DNA of 64,000 bases from CAVSUZ01 sp963791885 (GTDB lineage: Bacteria > Pseudomonadota > Alphaproteobacteria > Acetobacterales > Acetobacteraceae): the NCBI GenBank assembly GCA_963791885.1, contig CAWBUL010000008.1, positions 1-64,000 on the forward strand, written 5' to 3'. Position 1 is the first letter of the stretch. Every line of letters begins with the position of its first letter. Under the pieces are notes generated by a model, which was not told the origin of the DNA, did no database searches, and saw only the letters and a list, made by a program, of their open reading frames with translations. Below, piece by piece: positions 10,047 through 18,577 of the stretch. The translations under genes were made by a program, and so were the position numbers.

Positions 10047-10060
10047 TTGATCTATCTCAA
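10047..10060. promoter_or_regulatory. FixK/FNR-type box upstream of glgA
   Basis: TTGAT-CTAT-CTCAA has the TTGA-N6-TCAA core of CRP/FNR-family sites and one mismatch to TTGAT-N4-ATCAA. Its near edge is 67 bp before the glgA start, matching the spacing of the slipin box. An activator here would place the transcription start about 25 bp before the gene. Confidence 0.6.
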
Positions 10061-10118
10061 TCCAATCGGTGCGGGGGCATCATATCACCGAGCCAGGGAC
10101 CGGATGCGGTGAAGAACG

Positions 10119-10706
10119 TCAATCGTGCGTGTCAGACTGCCTGAGAGCCTGTTGGATTGCCGTCCGCAACTTTAACCTGTCAGATCGCGCATCGCAATTC
10201 AGCAATTCCCGGCCAGCAAGAAGGTAATTGCTGATTGCCGTAAGAGGCTCCGTCAACTCGTGTACGAGCTGCTCCAGGCTTCGGTCCTACGCAACGGCCT
10301 CTCCTGCTCGAACGATCTCCGCCGTTCCAATGCCACGACCGTCAGGATCGCATACAGGAGAGAGGAAAACCATCAGCGACGGGGTCGATCCGTCCTTGCA
10401 CTCCCAGGCAAGCGTCCGCGAAGCGCTTTGGCGAGACGAGGCGATTTCTTGCCCCAGCAATCGAAGGGCGGCCCTCTCGCCGGAGGCTGACAGCAGTGAG
10501 CAAGAGCGCCCTATTGCTTCCTCAGGTTTGTATCCAAACAGGCGCTGCGCTTCACGATTCCAGATGACGATGGTGTCCTCCATCGTCGTGCCAATAATGG
10601 CCTCCTTGATGACCATGGCGATAACGTTCAGCGATGTTGATTCGACCAAATTTGCCATCATTCCCTTTCTGGTTTCTTTGATTATTTGTGACACCTCCTC
10701 CGGCAT
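10119..10706 (-). pseudogene. PAS histidine kinase remnant (FixL-like)
   Basis: The open part (from ATG 10706) is a single PAS domain: KEAIIGTTMEDTIVIWNREAQRLFGY and GRSCSLLSASGE. A TAG at 10287-10289 interrupts it. The same frame then continues with LEQLVHELTEPLTAISNYLL, the phospho-acceptor His region of FixL/ThkA-type kinases, and ends at 10119-10121. No ATPase domain follows. The gene is therefore a kinase that has lost its C-terminal half and gained an internal stop. It is divergent from the broken FixK-like regulator, so together they look like a dead oxygen-signalling pair. Confidence 0.7.
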
Positions 10707-10879
10707 CGGCAATCCGCACGCACGCTCCCCCGTGGCGAATGCAATTGCGGCAGATCAATGCTAGGCGTCACGTGTACCTAGCCAAGCACAGCATCGCCGC
10801 CGAGGCTCTGAGTAATGTCAAATTCGTGGATTGTGAACACACCTCAGCCGACGTTAGAGCGGCAGGTCGGAGCCGGTTG

Positions 10880-11679
10880 ATGACGCCGAGTTTATCTGAC
10901 CGCAGACAACCCAAGGGGCGACCTCCGAAGATCGTCGCGCGGGAGTTCTGCGCAACGGGTGAGCAGCGCAGCGCGGTTCTCAAAAACATTCTGTCACCCA
11001 AAGATCAGGCCGAGCTGGCAAAAATCGCGACAGTTCTCGCCTATCAGACCGGCGGTTTCGCAATCTATTCCGAAGGTGAAGACGCTCACTTCCTCTACCT
11101 GATCGATGACGGCATGGTGCGGCTCAGCCGGCATCTGCCAAATGGAAGCCGTCAGGTTCTGGGCTTCATGTGGCCGGGTGACTTCTTCGGGTTGGCTGAA
11201 GAAGGGCGCTACGTCAACGCGGCAGAACCTCCTACCCGGTCTGTTATCCTTCGGTTCCCAATTGAACGACGGCGGCATCTGTTGCTGAGAGGGCCGTTGC
11301 TCCCAGCTTCATCGCCTGACGAAGGCCGCACATGAGCTACGGAAGGCCCAGCGCCAGATCATCGGTACTGGGACAGCTTCATAACACGAAGCGACTGGCC
11401 TCATTTCTTCCGGATTGCTGTCAGCACCCAGGGTTTTTCGGCACGAAGGCCCACCCATTGCGCCTTCCGATGAGCCGCTTCGATATAGCCGATTATCTGG
11501 GAACCCCTCCCAAATCAGTGGCCCGCGCCTTCGCCGCTCTCGAACGCGAGGGACTGCTGCGTCGCATCTCGCCACGGAACGTCGGGCTACTTGACCCCGA
11601 GGGCCTAGGGCGTCTGGTTCGAGGGTTTGGACTCAGCGGCGAACCGACTTTCCGGCTCACCCCGGGTGCTTCAGAATAA
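10880..11679 (+). pseudogene. fixK: FixK/FNR-type CRP-family regulator, multiply frameshifted
   Basis: CRP-family activators of this type switch on microaerobic genes from TTGAT-N4-ATCAA boxes. The effector domain is readable from ATG 10880 (ILSPKDQAELAKIA, HFLYLIDDGMVRLSRHL, GFMWPGDFFGLAEEGRYVN). Near 11300 the protein moves to a second frame (QLHRLTKAAHELRKAQRQII), and near 11365 to a third (VLGQLHNTKRLASFL), which carries the intact HTH (FDIADYLGTPPKSVARAFAALEREGLL) to the stop at 11679. No FNR-type N-terminal cysteine cluster is visible, which favours FixK over FNR. At least two frame changes make it inactive. It ends 15 bp before glgP. Confidence 0.8.
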
Positions 11680-11694
11680 CATAAGGTCAGATCA

Positions 11695-13398
11695 ATGGCG
11701 CCGCTCGATCGCTTTCTTGGCCGAACCCACATCGCCTACTTCTCGATGGAGATTGCTGTGCGGGCCGAGATGCACACCTACGCCGGCGGTCTCGGCGTAC
11801 TTGCCGCAGATACTGTGCGATCATGCGCCGATCTCGAGATCCCATCCATCTTCGTGACACTGGTGAGTCGCGCCGGTTACTTTCAACAGGAGATCGATTC
11901 CGACGGCCGACAGGTCGAAAAGCCCGATTGGTGGGATCCGGCGCATTACTGCAAACCGCTGGACGCAATGATCGGACTCGAAATTGCCAAACGCCTAGTC
12001 TGGATTCGACCTTGGCTCTACGTCCACACAAGTCCTCACGGCCATCCGATTCCGATCCTGCTGCTCGACACTGATCTCGACCAGAACGGCGAGGAAGACC
12101 GCAAGCTGACACACTATCTTTACGGCGGAGACGATATATACCGTCTCAAACAGGAGCTTATTCTTGGTCTCGGCGGCATACGCCTCCTGCAGGCACTCGG
12201 GTTCCACATTCATATCCACCACCTTAATGAGGGACACGCCGCCTTCCTCACCCTGGACCTTCTCAATCGCTATAGCTTTCCGCCTGAGGACGTGCGACCT
12301 GGCGAATCACGATACGACTTAGCCGAGGTACGGGAGCGGTGCGTATTCACCACCCACACCCCGGTCGAAGCCGGGCATGACAGGTTTTCCTACGAACAGT
12401 TTGAAAGCCTTGTTGCGGATCTGGTCCAGCTCGATGAGCTCAAGCAGCTTGCCGGCCCGGAGCAGCTCAACATGACACAACTTGCTCTCAACCTATCCGG
12501 CTATACCAATGGCGTGGCACGGCGCCACGCCGAGACGACACGGCACATGTTTCCATCGTATCGTGTTCATGCGATTACCAATGGTGTTCACGTCGGGCTC
12601 TGGACGCATCCTGCATTCGCCCGGCTGTATGCGGAGCACTGGCCCCATTGGCAGCACGAGCCCGAAATCCTGGTGCGGGCTCTTCAGCTCTCCTGTGATG
12701 AGGTCCGGGCCTGTCACCAGACCGTGAAGGCTGAATTATTGGAACGGATTCGCGGGCTTACGGGAACGGTGCTGGATCCAAACAGCGCTCTGCTTGGCTT
12801 TGCCCGCCGTATGACGGGCTATAAGCGTCCCTATGCTGCTGTTTGAAGACATCAACCGTCTGACCACTCTTGCCACGGCCCACCCGCTGCAGATCGTGCT
12901 GGCCGGGAAGGCGCATCCGAACGACACCGAAGGCAAGGAGGCCATCCATCGGCTGCACGAGCTGATTCATGACCTTCGTGACCGGGTCACCTGTGTCTTC
13001 CTGCCCAACTATGACATGCAGATTGCCCAGGCCCTCGTCAGCGGCACCGATATATGGGTCAATACGCCGCTGCCGCCTTTGGAAGCATCAGGCACGAGCG
13101 GAATGAAGGCGGCTCTCAATGGTGTGTACTCAACCTGAGTGTGCTCGATGGTTGGTGGATCGAGGCGTGTGTGGATGGCGTAACCGGCTGGTCGATCGGG
13201 ACCGAAGATGATGCAAGATCGGCGGATCGCCACGCAACTCTTTTATATGACAAGTTGGAAACCGTCGTCTTGCCACTTTTCTACACGAACAGAGAACAAT
13301 GGTGCTTGATGATGAAGCAGGCGATCGGCAATATCGGGTACTACTTCAACAGCCAGCGAATGATGCGCCGCTACGCGAGCGAGGCATATCTTCGATAG
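11695..13398 (+). pseudogene. glgP: alpha-glucan (glycogen) phosphorylase, two frameshifts
   Basis: GlgP releases glucose-1-phosphate from glycogen using pyridoxal phosphate. The first frame (from 11695) starts with IAYFSMEIAV and runs through HLNEGHAAF, FTTHTPVEAGHDRF and ITNGVHVGLWTHP to RRMTGYKRP at about 12832. The next residues (MLLFEDINRL) are in another frame, which includes NTPLPPLEASGTSGMKAALNGV, the conserved phosphorylase segment. Near 13125 a second frame change leads to LNLSVLDGWWIEA and the C-terminus at 13398. Total length about 567 residues, normal for the short bacterial type. Two separate frame changes make it non-functional as read. Pgm follows 11 bp downstream. Confidence 0.85.
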
Positions 13399-13409
13399 GA
13401 CGAACAAGC

Positions 13410-15077
13410 ATGACTTCAAACCCTCACGCGGGACGACTGGTCGATCCCAAGGAATTGGTGAACTTACCGCGTCTCGTTACCGCGTATTTTGCGGGCGAAC
13501 CTGATCCCGGGATTGCATCCCAGCGTGTTGCTTTTGGTACATCAGGGCACCGCGGCTCTGCGTTCCACAATTCATTCAATGAAGCGCATGTGCTGGCGAT
13601 AGCACAGGCCATTTGCACCTATCGGCAGCATCATGGGATCGATGGGCCGCTGTTCCTCGGCATGGATACGCACGCTCTGTCCGAGCCTGCCTTTGCCAGC
13701 GTGCTGGAGGTCCTGGCAGCCAACAATGTCGATACCTTCATCGACAAAGACCTGCACTACACACCGACCCCGGTCGTCTCTCATGCGATCCTCTCATATA
13801 ACAGGGGTCGCACCAGCGGGTTGGCGGACGGGGTGCTTCTCACCCCCTCCCACAATCCGCCAGAAGATGGTGGCTTAAAATACAATCCTCCTACCGGCGG
13901 GCCTGCTGACGCGACGACGACGGAACGGATCGAACGCCTTGCGAACGCCATCCTCCAGAATGGGCTTCGGGATGTCCGGCGGATTCCTTACTCACGCGCG
14001 CGGACATCGGCCTGCATTCGGACACATGATTACGTCAGCGGCTACGTCAGTGATCTCGTGAACATGGCGGACCTTCCGGCCGTTCGCTCATCCGGTGCCA
14101 GCATCGGCATCGATCCGTTGGGCGGTGCGTCCACCTACTTTTGGGCGCCAATTATAGATCACTATGGGTTGGCCGCCACCATCACGAACGATACAATCGA
14201 TGCGACATTCCGTTTCGTGCCGGCCGATTGGGATGGGCGGATTCGCATGGACTGTTCCTCACCCTATGCAATGGCGCATCTCATCGGCCTGCGCGAGAAG
14301 TTCGATATCGCATTCGCGAACGACGCTGACGCGGATCGCCACGGCATTGTCACTCGTTCAGCCGGCCTCCTGAAGCCGAACGATTTCCTCGCTGCGGCAA
14401 TCTCTTATCTGATCGCAAACCGGCCCCGCTGGTCGCCCAACTGCGCCATCGGCAAAACTATCGTAAGCAGTGGCATCATTGATCGCGTTGCTTCCAGGTA
14501 TGGCCACGCCCTTTTGGAAGTTCCGGTGGGATTCAAGTGGTTTGTGGACGGCTTGCGCGATGGATCAGTCGCGTTCGCCGGAGAGGAGAGTGCCGGCGCG
14601 ACGTTCCTGCGCATGGATGGCGGCGTGTGGACAACTGACAAAGACGGTATCGTGCTTGGATTGCTGGCAGCCGAGATCATGGCACGAACCGGCCGCGATC
14701 CTGGCGAACTCTACCATACGCTCACCGCCGAACTGGGTACCCCTTTCTACGAACGGATCGATGTCGCAGCGACGTCTGCACAAAAGAGCGCCTTCAAGAG
14801 CGCAGCCACCGAACGCCTGGGGCTCAAAGAACTTGGCGGAGAGCCTGTACTCAAGGTGCTGACGACTGCCCCAGGCAATGGACAGTCCTTCGGCGGGTTC
14901 AAGATTATTGCCCAGTCTGGCTGGTTCGCCGCTCGGCCTTCCGGCACGGAAGATGTCTATAAGCTCTATGCTGAGAGCTTTCGGAGCGAGGATCACCTAC
15001 GGAACATCCAAAGCGACGCCAAATCCGTCATCGCCAAGCTGTTCGAGGATGCGCCGCAGGTCTCCCGCACGGTTTAA
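13410..15077 (+). CDS. pgm: alpha-D-glucose phosphate-specific phosphoglucomutase
   Basis: The enzyme interconverts glucose-1-phosphate and glucose-6-phosphate, linking glycogen to glycolysis. The 555-residue product has FGTSGHRG near the N-terminus, the phosphoserine loop TPSHNPP, the metal loop NDADADRHG, the sugar-binding GEESAGA and the phosphate-binding RPSGTED. Length and motifs match the bacterial Pgm family. The start ATG 13410 follows an AGGA site and lies 11 bp after glgP, suggesting one transcript. It is intact, unlike glgA, glgX and glgP around it, perhaps because Pgm also serves sugar-nucleotide synthesis. Confidence 0.92.
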   Translation: MTSNPHAGRLVDPKELVNLPRLVTAYFAGEPDPGIASQRVAFGTSGHRGSAFHNSFNEAHVLAIAQAICTYRQHHGIDGPLFLGMDTHALSEPAFASVLEVLAANNVDTFIDKDLHYTPTPVVSHAILSYNRGRTSGLADGVLLTPSHNPPEDGGLKYNPPTGGPADATTTERIERLANAILQNGLRDVRRIPYSRARTSACIRTHDYVSGYVSDLVNMADLPAVRSSGASIGIDPLGGASTYFWAPIIDHYGLAATITNDTIDATFRFVPADWDGRIRMDCSSPYAMAHLIGLREKFDIAFANDADADRHGIVTRSAGLLKPNDFLAAAISYLIANRPRWSPNCAIGKTIVSSGIIDRVASRYGHALLEVPVGFKWFVDGLRDGSVAFAGEESAGATFLRMDGGVWTTDKDGIVLGLLAAEIMARTGRDPGELYHTLTAELGTPFYERIDVAATSAQKSAFKSAATERLGLKELGGEPVLKVLTTAPGNGQSFGGFKIIAQSGWFAARPSGTEDVYKLYAESFRSEDHLRNIQSDAKSVIAKLFEDAPQVSRTV

Positions 15078-15084
15078 TCACGCG

Positions 15085-16005
15085 TTATGACAAGGCGCCC
15101 GCCAGTTCTTGCTTCTCGCGGCGGGTTGCTTGTTTTTCGGCCAGGCCCGTCGACAGCGCGGTTAGCCCGGCGAGGCCGCCAAGCTGCATGGTCTCCACGG
15201 CCGTACTGGGCACGATGACAACCGTTGCATTCTGCTTCAGCCCCTCATAGAGCATGTTCATCGCCCTCAAGTGAAATGCGGTCGGATCGCGGGCGTACAC
15301 TCCCGCTGCCTCCACAAACTTGCCGGCGACCTGGCGCTCGGAATCACCGAGGATTACCCTGGCCTGGCGCTCACGCTCGGCCTGCGCCTGCATCGACATC
15401 GCGTTCTCCAGGGCGGCTGGGATCAACACGTCCCTGATTTCCACGGATATGACTTTGATTCCCCAGGGCTCCGCGCGTTCGTCGATTATCACTTGCAGTT
15501 CTGTGCTGATCTTCTGGCGGCCTTCCAGCATGTCCGCCAGCTGCGTCTTGCCGATTACGTCCCGCAATGCCGTCTGGGAAGCCCACCCTATCGCACCTTC
15601 ATAGTCTGCCACGTCAAGCGCGGCCTTGTGCGGATCAATAACTTTCCAAAACAGGACGGCATCGACGTCGACCGGCACGGTATCCTTGGAAAGCGTTTTT
15701 TCGGCCTTGAACGACGTGGTGATGACGCGAATGTCGATCCAGTAGGGTGTAGTGTCGATAATCGGAATGATGAAGAAAACACCCGGTCCCTGCAGCCCAC
15801 GGAAACGCCCCAGTCGCAGGACCACGACCCGCTTCCACTGATCGGCAATCTTGATTGCCGCGGCAGCGCCGGCAGCGACAAGCAGCATCAACGCCACGAC
15901 TGAGATCCCCGCGATATCTCCCTGCCATGCGCGGACCGGGTAAGCGATGCCGGCGCCGATTGCAAAAATCAGGATGAAGATGAAAGTGGGCAAAGAGCTG
16001 GTCAT
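15085..16005 (-). CDS. slipin (stomatin/SPFH-family membrane protein)
   Basis: Slipins are stomatin-like SPFH proteins that assemble on membranes and often pair with NfeD-type proteases. The 306-residue product has two N-terminal transmembrane segments (about 5-24 and 33-51). The SPFH domain follows (VVVLRLGRFRGLQGPGVFFIIP, VDVDAVLFWKV, ALRDVIGKTQLADML, IDERAEPWGIKV, VLIPAALENAMSMQAQAERERQA). No NfeD partner is nearby. It is convergent with pgm (7 bp gap). A perfect FixK/FNR palindrome lies 67 bp before the ATG, so it is probably induced at low oxygen. Confidence 0.88.
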   Translation of the reverse strand: MTSSLPTFIFILIFAIGAGIAYPVRAWQGDIAGISVVALMLLVAAGAAAAIKIADQWKRVVVLRLGRFRGLQGPGVFFIIPIIDTTPYWIDIRVITTSFKAEKTLSKDTVPVDVDAVLFWKVIDPHKAALDVADYEGAIGWASQTALRDVIGKTQLADMLEGRQKISTELQVIIDERAEPWGIKVISVEIRDVLIPAALENAMSMQAQAERERQARVILGDSERQVAGKFVEAAGVYARDPTAFHLRAMNMLYEGLKQNATVVIVPSTAVETMQLGGLAGLTALSTGLAEKQATRREKQELAGALS

Positions 16006-16066
16006 AGTTTTATCTGTTCACAGCTGGATGTGGTAGTGGCATCAGTAAACAGCTGCGATCCCAGCG

Positions 16067-16090
16067 CCGCATTGATCTCCATCAATGCGG
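16067..16090. promoter_or_regulatory. perfect FixK/FNR palindrome upstream of slipin
   Basis: Two perfect 10-base arms (CCGCATTGAT and ATCAATGCGG) flank the spacer CTCC. The core TTGAT-N4-ATCAA (16072-16085) is the consensus FNR/FixK site. The core edge is 67 bp from the slipin ATG at 16005, the same distance as at glgA. On the other side hypE ends at 16198, so only slipin is positioned to use it. Confidence 0.8.
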
Positions 16091-16197
16091 GCAGCCGATC
16101 CTGGCATTTGGCTCCGCGTGCCGCCAGACTACGGAGGCCCAGCGATTGGGGATCGGGTTCAGAATGGTGCGATCTCACCCCACGCGAAGCGGCAGCA

Positions 16198-17253
16198 TCA
16201 ACAGATGCGCGGCAACTGCTCTCCGCTGAGCATATCCAATACGCGTGTGCCACCTAACAGGCCGCTCAGTACCACGCCCTGGCCTTCGTCCGCAGCCACA
16301 CGGCCGATATTCGCGGCGCCGTCCCCGGCAGGGGCGCGCTGCAGGATGGCAAGCGTCCGCTCTGCCGCGTGCGGCGGAACGAAGGCCACGAAGCGCCCTT
16401 CGTTGGCAACATAGAGCGGATCAAGCCCGAGTAGCTCGCAGGCACCACGCACGGGTTCGGAGACAGTGATGGCGGATTCTGCGATATGAATGTCAACACT
16501 GGCAGACTGCGCGATCTCCACCAACACTGTTGCCAGGCCCCCGCGCGTGGGGTCCCGCAGGCAGTGGAGCTCGATCCCTGCGTCGATGAGCTGCATTACA
16601 GTCGCGGCGAGAGATGTCGTATCACTGGCGATCTCGCCCTCAAATTCGAATCCCTCGCGCGCGGCCATTACAGCGATGCCATGGCGTCCGATATCGCCGC
16701 TCAACAACACAGCATCACCCGGGCGCACATTATGGGGGGCCGGAGCGACGTTGGCGCGCACCAAACCAATGCCGGCGGTGGTGATATAGAGCCCGTCGCC
16801 CTTGCCATGTTCAACGACTTTCGTATCCCCTGTGACAAGCCGTACTCCGGCGTCTGCGGCGGCTTTTTGCATGGACGCTACGACGCGACGGAGCAGCGTG
16901 AGCGGCAAACCCTCCTCCAGAACAAGCCCAACACTGAGATAGAGGGGCTGTGCGCCGCACATCGCGAGGTCGTTGACGGTGCCATTGACCGCGAGTGCGC
17001 CGATGTCGCCGCCGAGAAAGAATAGTGGGTGGACGACATAGCAATCGGTTGTGAACGCCAGCTGAACATCCCCGAGATCGAATACAGCGCCATCGTGCGT
17101 GAGATCGGAGGGCGATGCGGCGAAAGCGGGACGAAACACCTGTTCAATAAGCTGGTGCATCACTAATCCGCCGCCTCCATGCGCGAGCTCGATCCGCTCG
17201 TTTTCCTGAGCGGCCATCGGGCAGGTGAGAGCGAGTCCTGTGCGCTCAATCAT
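16198..17253 (-). CDS. hypE: hydrogenase maturation protein HypE
   Basis: HypE dehydrates the carbamoyl group made by HypF into the cyanide ligand of the NiFe site. The protein (351 residues from ATG 17253) shows the PurM-like ATP-binding motifs and ends with PRIC, whose terminal Cys is the thiocarboxamide carrier. Near the start it has ELAHGGGGLVMHQLI, and further on TKVVEHGKGDGLYITT and LRDPTRGGLATVL. The start is chosen for the ATGA overlap with the hypD stop and because longer upstream sequence belongs to the hypD frame region. It is the last gene of the hydrogenase operon. Confidence 0.92.
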   Translation of the reverse strand: MIERTGLALTCPMAAQENERIELAHGGGGLVMHQLIEQVFRPAFAASPSDLTHDGAVFDLGDVQLAFTTDCYVVHPLFFLGGDIGALAVNGTVNDLAMCGAQPLYLSVGLVLEEGLPLTLLRRVVASMQKAAADAGVRLVTGDTKVVEHGKGDGLYITTAGIGLVRANVAPAPHNVRPGDAVLLSGDIGRHGIAVMAAREGFEFEGEIASDTTSLAATVMQLIDAGIELHCLRDPTRGGLATVLVEIAQSASVDIHIAESAITVSEPVRGACELLGLDPLYVANEGRFVAFVPPHAAERTLAILQRAPAGDGAANIGRVAADEGQGVVLSGLLGGTRVLDMLSGEQLPRIC

Positions 17254-18344
17254 GCGGCGAGCGGCCGGCGGTAGCGGTAGTAAGCGGCACAAGCCCCTTC
17301 GGAGGATACCATCGTGGCACCGAGTGGGCGTTCCGGCGTGCAGCGTATGCCGAAGGCCGGACAGTCGGATGGCTTCCTCCGTCCACGCAGAATTTCCCCA
17401 GAGATGCATTCGCTTTGATGTTCGCCGACGGGGGTTGCTGCACCGAACCGCGAGAGTGCGTCGTAGCGTTCGTATTGCGGGGCGAGTCCCAGTCCACTCG
17501 CGGCAATCTCGCCAATTCCTCGCCAGTGTTGCGGGTGGACGACGAAGATGCGACGCATGAGTTCTTGAGCTGAACGATTGCCGTCGCGCCGGACAGATCG
17601 ACTGTACTGATTTTCTACATCCGCGCGGCCTGTTTCAAGCTGGCGGATGCAGAGATAAATGCCCTGGAGCAGGTCCAGCGGTTCGAAGCCAGTTACAACG
17701 ATGGGAACGCGATAATGCCGCGCAATCGGTTCATATTGGGCGTAGCCCGTGACGGTGCATACGTGCCCAGCCGCCAGAAAGCCTTGCACCTGATTGTCAG
17801 TGGCACTCAAGAGCGTTTGGATCGCCGGCGGCACAAGCACATGGTATACCAGCAGCGAGAAATTTGCGATCCCCTCTCGCGCGGCTTGCGCCACGGTCAG
17901 CGCTGTGGCGGGCGCAGTCGTCTCGAACCCGATGGCAAAAAATACAACTTGGCTGCGGGGTGTTGCCCGCGCAAGTTTCAGCGCGTCAAGCGGGGAATAA
18001 ACCACGCGCACGTCAGCCCCGCGCGATTTGGCGGAGAGCAGACTGCCCGCATGACCGGGTACCCGCAGCATGTCGCCAAAAGAACAGAAAATCACGCCGG
18101 GAACACTGGCGATGGCAATGGCGGTATCGATCACCTCGGGCGGCGTGACGCAAACCGGGCAACCCGGACCGTGCAGCAACGTGACGCCCGCAGGCAGAAG
18201 TTGGTCAATGCCGTAACGCACAATCGAATGCGTCTGGCCACCGCAGATTTCCATGATGGACCAGGGTCGCGTGGTGATCCGCGCGATGGCGTCGACGGCA
18301 CGCTGCGCCAGTCCCGCATCACGAAATTCGTCCACGTATTTCAC
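17250..18344 (-). CDS. hypD: hydrogenase maturation protein HypD
   Basis: HypD is the iron-sulfur scaffold on which Fe(CN)2CO is assembled with HypC. The 364-residue product has MEICGGQTHSI, HGPGCPVCVTP, FAIGFETTAP, HVCTVTGYAQYEP, ITGFEP-like VVTGFEPLDLLQGI, and the C-terminal CISGEILRG and CPAFGIRCTPERPLGATMVSSEG with conserved cysteines. It starts with a GTG at 18344 that overlaps the hypC stop (GTGA), and ends in an ATGA overlap with hypE, indicating translational coupling. Confidence 0.94.
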   Translation of the reverse strand: MKYVDEFRDAGLAQRAVDAIARITTRPWSIMEICGGQTHSIVRYGIDQLLPAGVTLLHGPGCPVCVTPPEVIDTAIAIASVPGVIFCSFGDMLRVPGHAGSLLSAKSRGADVRVVYSPLDALKLARATPRSQVVFFAIGFETTAPATALTVAQAAREGIANFSLLVYHVLVPPAIQTLLSATDNQVQGFLAAGHVCTVTGYAQYEPIARHYRVPIVVTGFEPLDLLQGIYLCIRQLETGRADVENQYSRSVRRDGNRSAQELMRRIFVVHPQHWRGIGEIAASGLGLAPQYERYDALSRFGAATPVGEHQSECISGEILRGRRKPSDCPAFGIRCTPERPLGATMVSSEGACAAYYRYRRPLAA

Positions 18345-18577
18345 GGCAATGCCTCAGGCTCGAGTTCGGCCAAGATGCGAAGCGTTCGCCTCGCCTCCTC
18401 GGCGTCGATGACAGCAATTGCGAAACCCGCATGGACCAGCACGTAGTCTCCGATCACGGCCTCAGGCACATAGGCGAGGTTTACGTGCTTGATGATACCG
18501 CCGAAGGCGATACGTCCCTCGCGGGTCAGTTCACGCCCTTCAATACTCAGGACTTCCCCGGGGACTGCAAGGCACAT
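18341..18577 (-). CDS. hypC: hydrogenase assembly chaperone HypC
   Basis: HypC carries the Fe(CN)2CO unit from HypD to the large subunit. The product (78 residues) begins MCLAVPGEVLSIEG, with the essential Cys2 after the start Met, and continues with the typical short beta-barrel (VNLAYVPEAVIGDYVLVHAGFAI). The start ATG 18577 shares one base with the hypF stop (TGATG), which favours it over an in-frame TTG one codon upstream. The 3' end overlaps the GTG of hypD. Confidence 0.93.
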   Translation of the reverse strand: MCLAVPGEVLSIEGRELTREGRIAFGGIIKHVNLAYVPEAVIGDYVLVHAGFAIAVIDAEEARRTLRILAELEPEALP

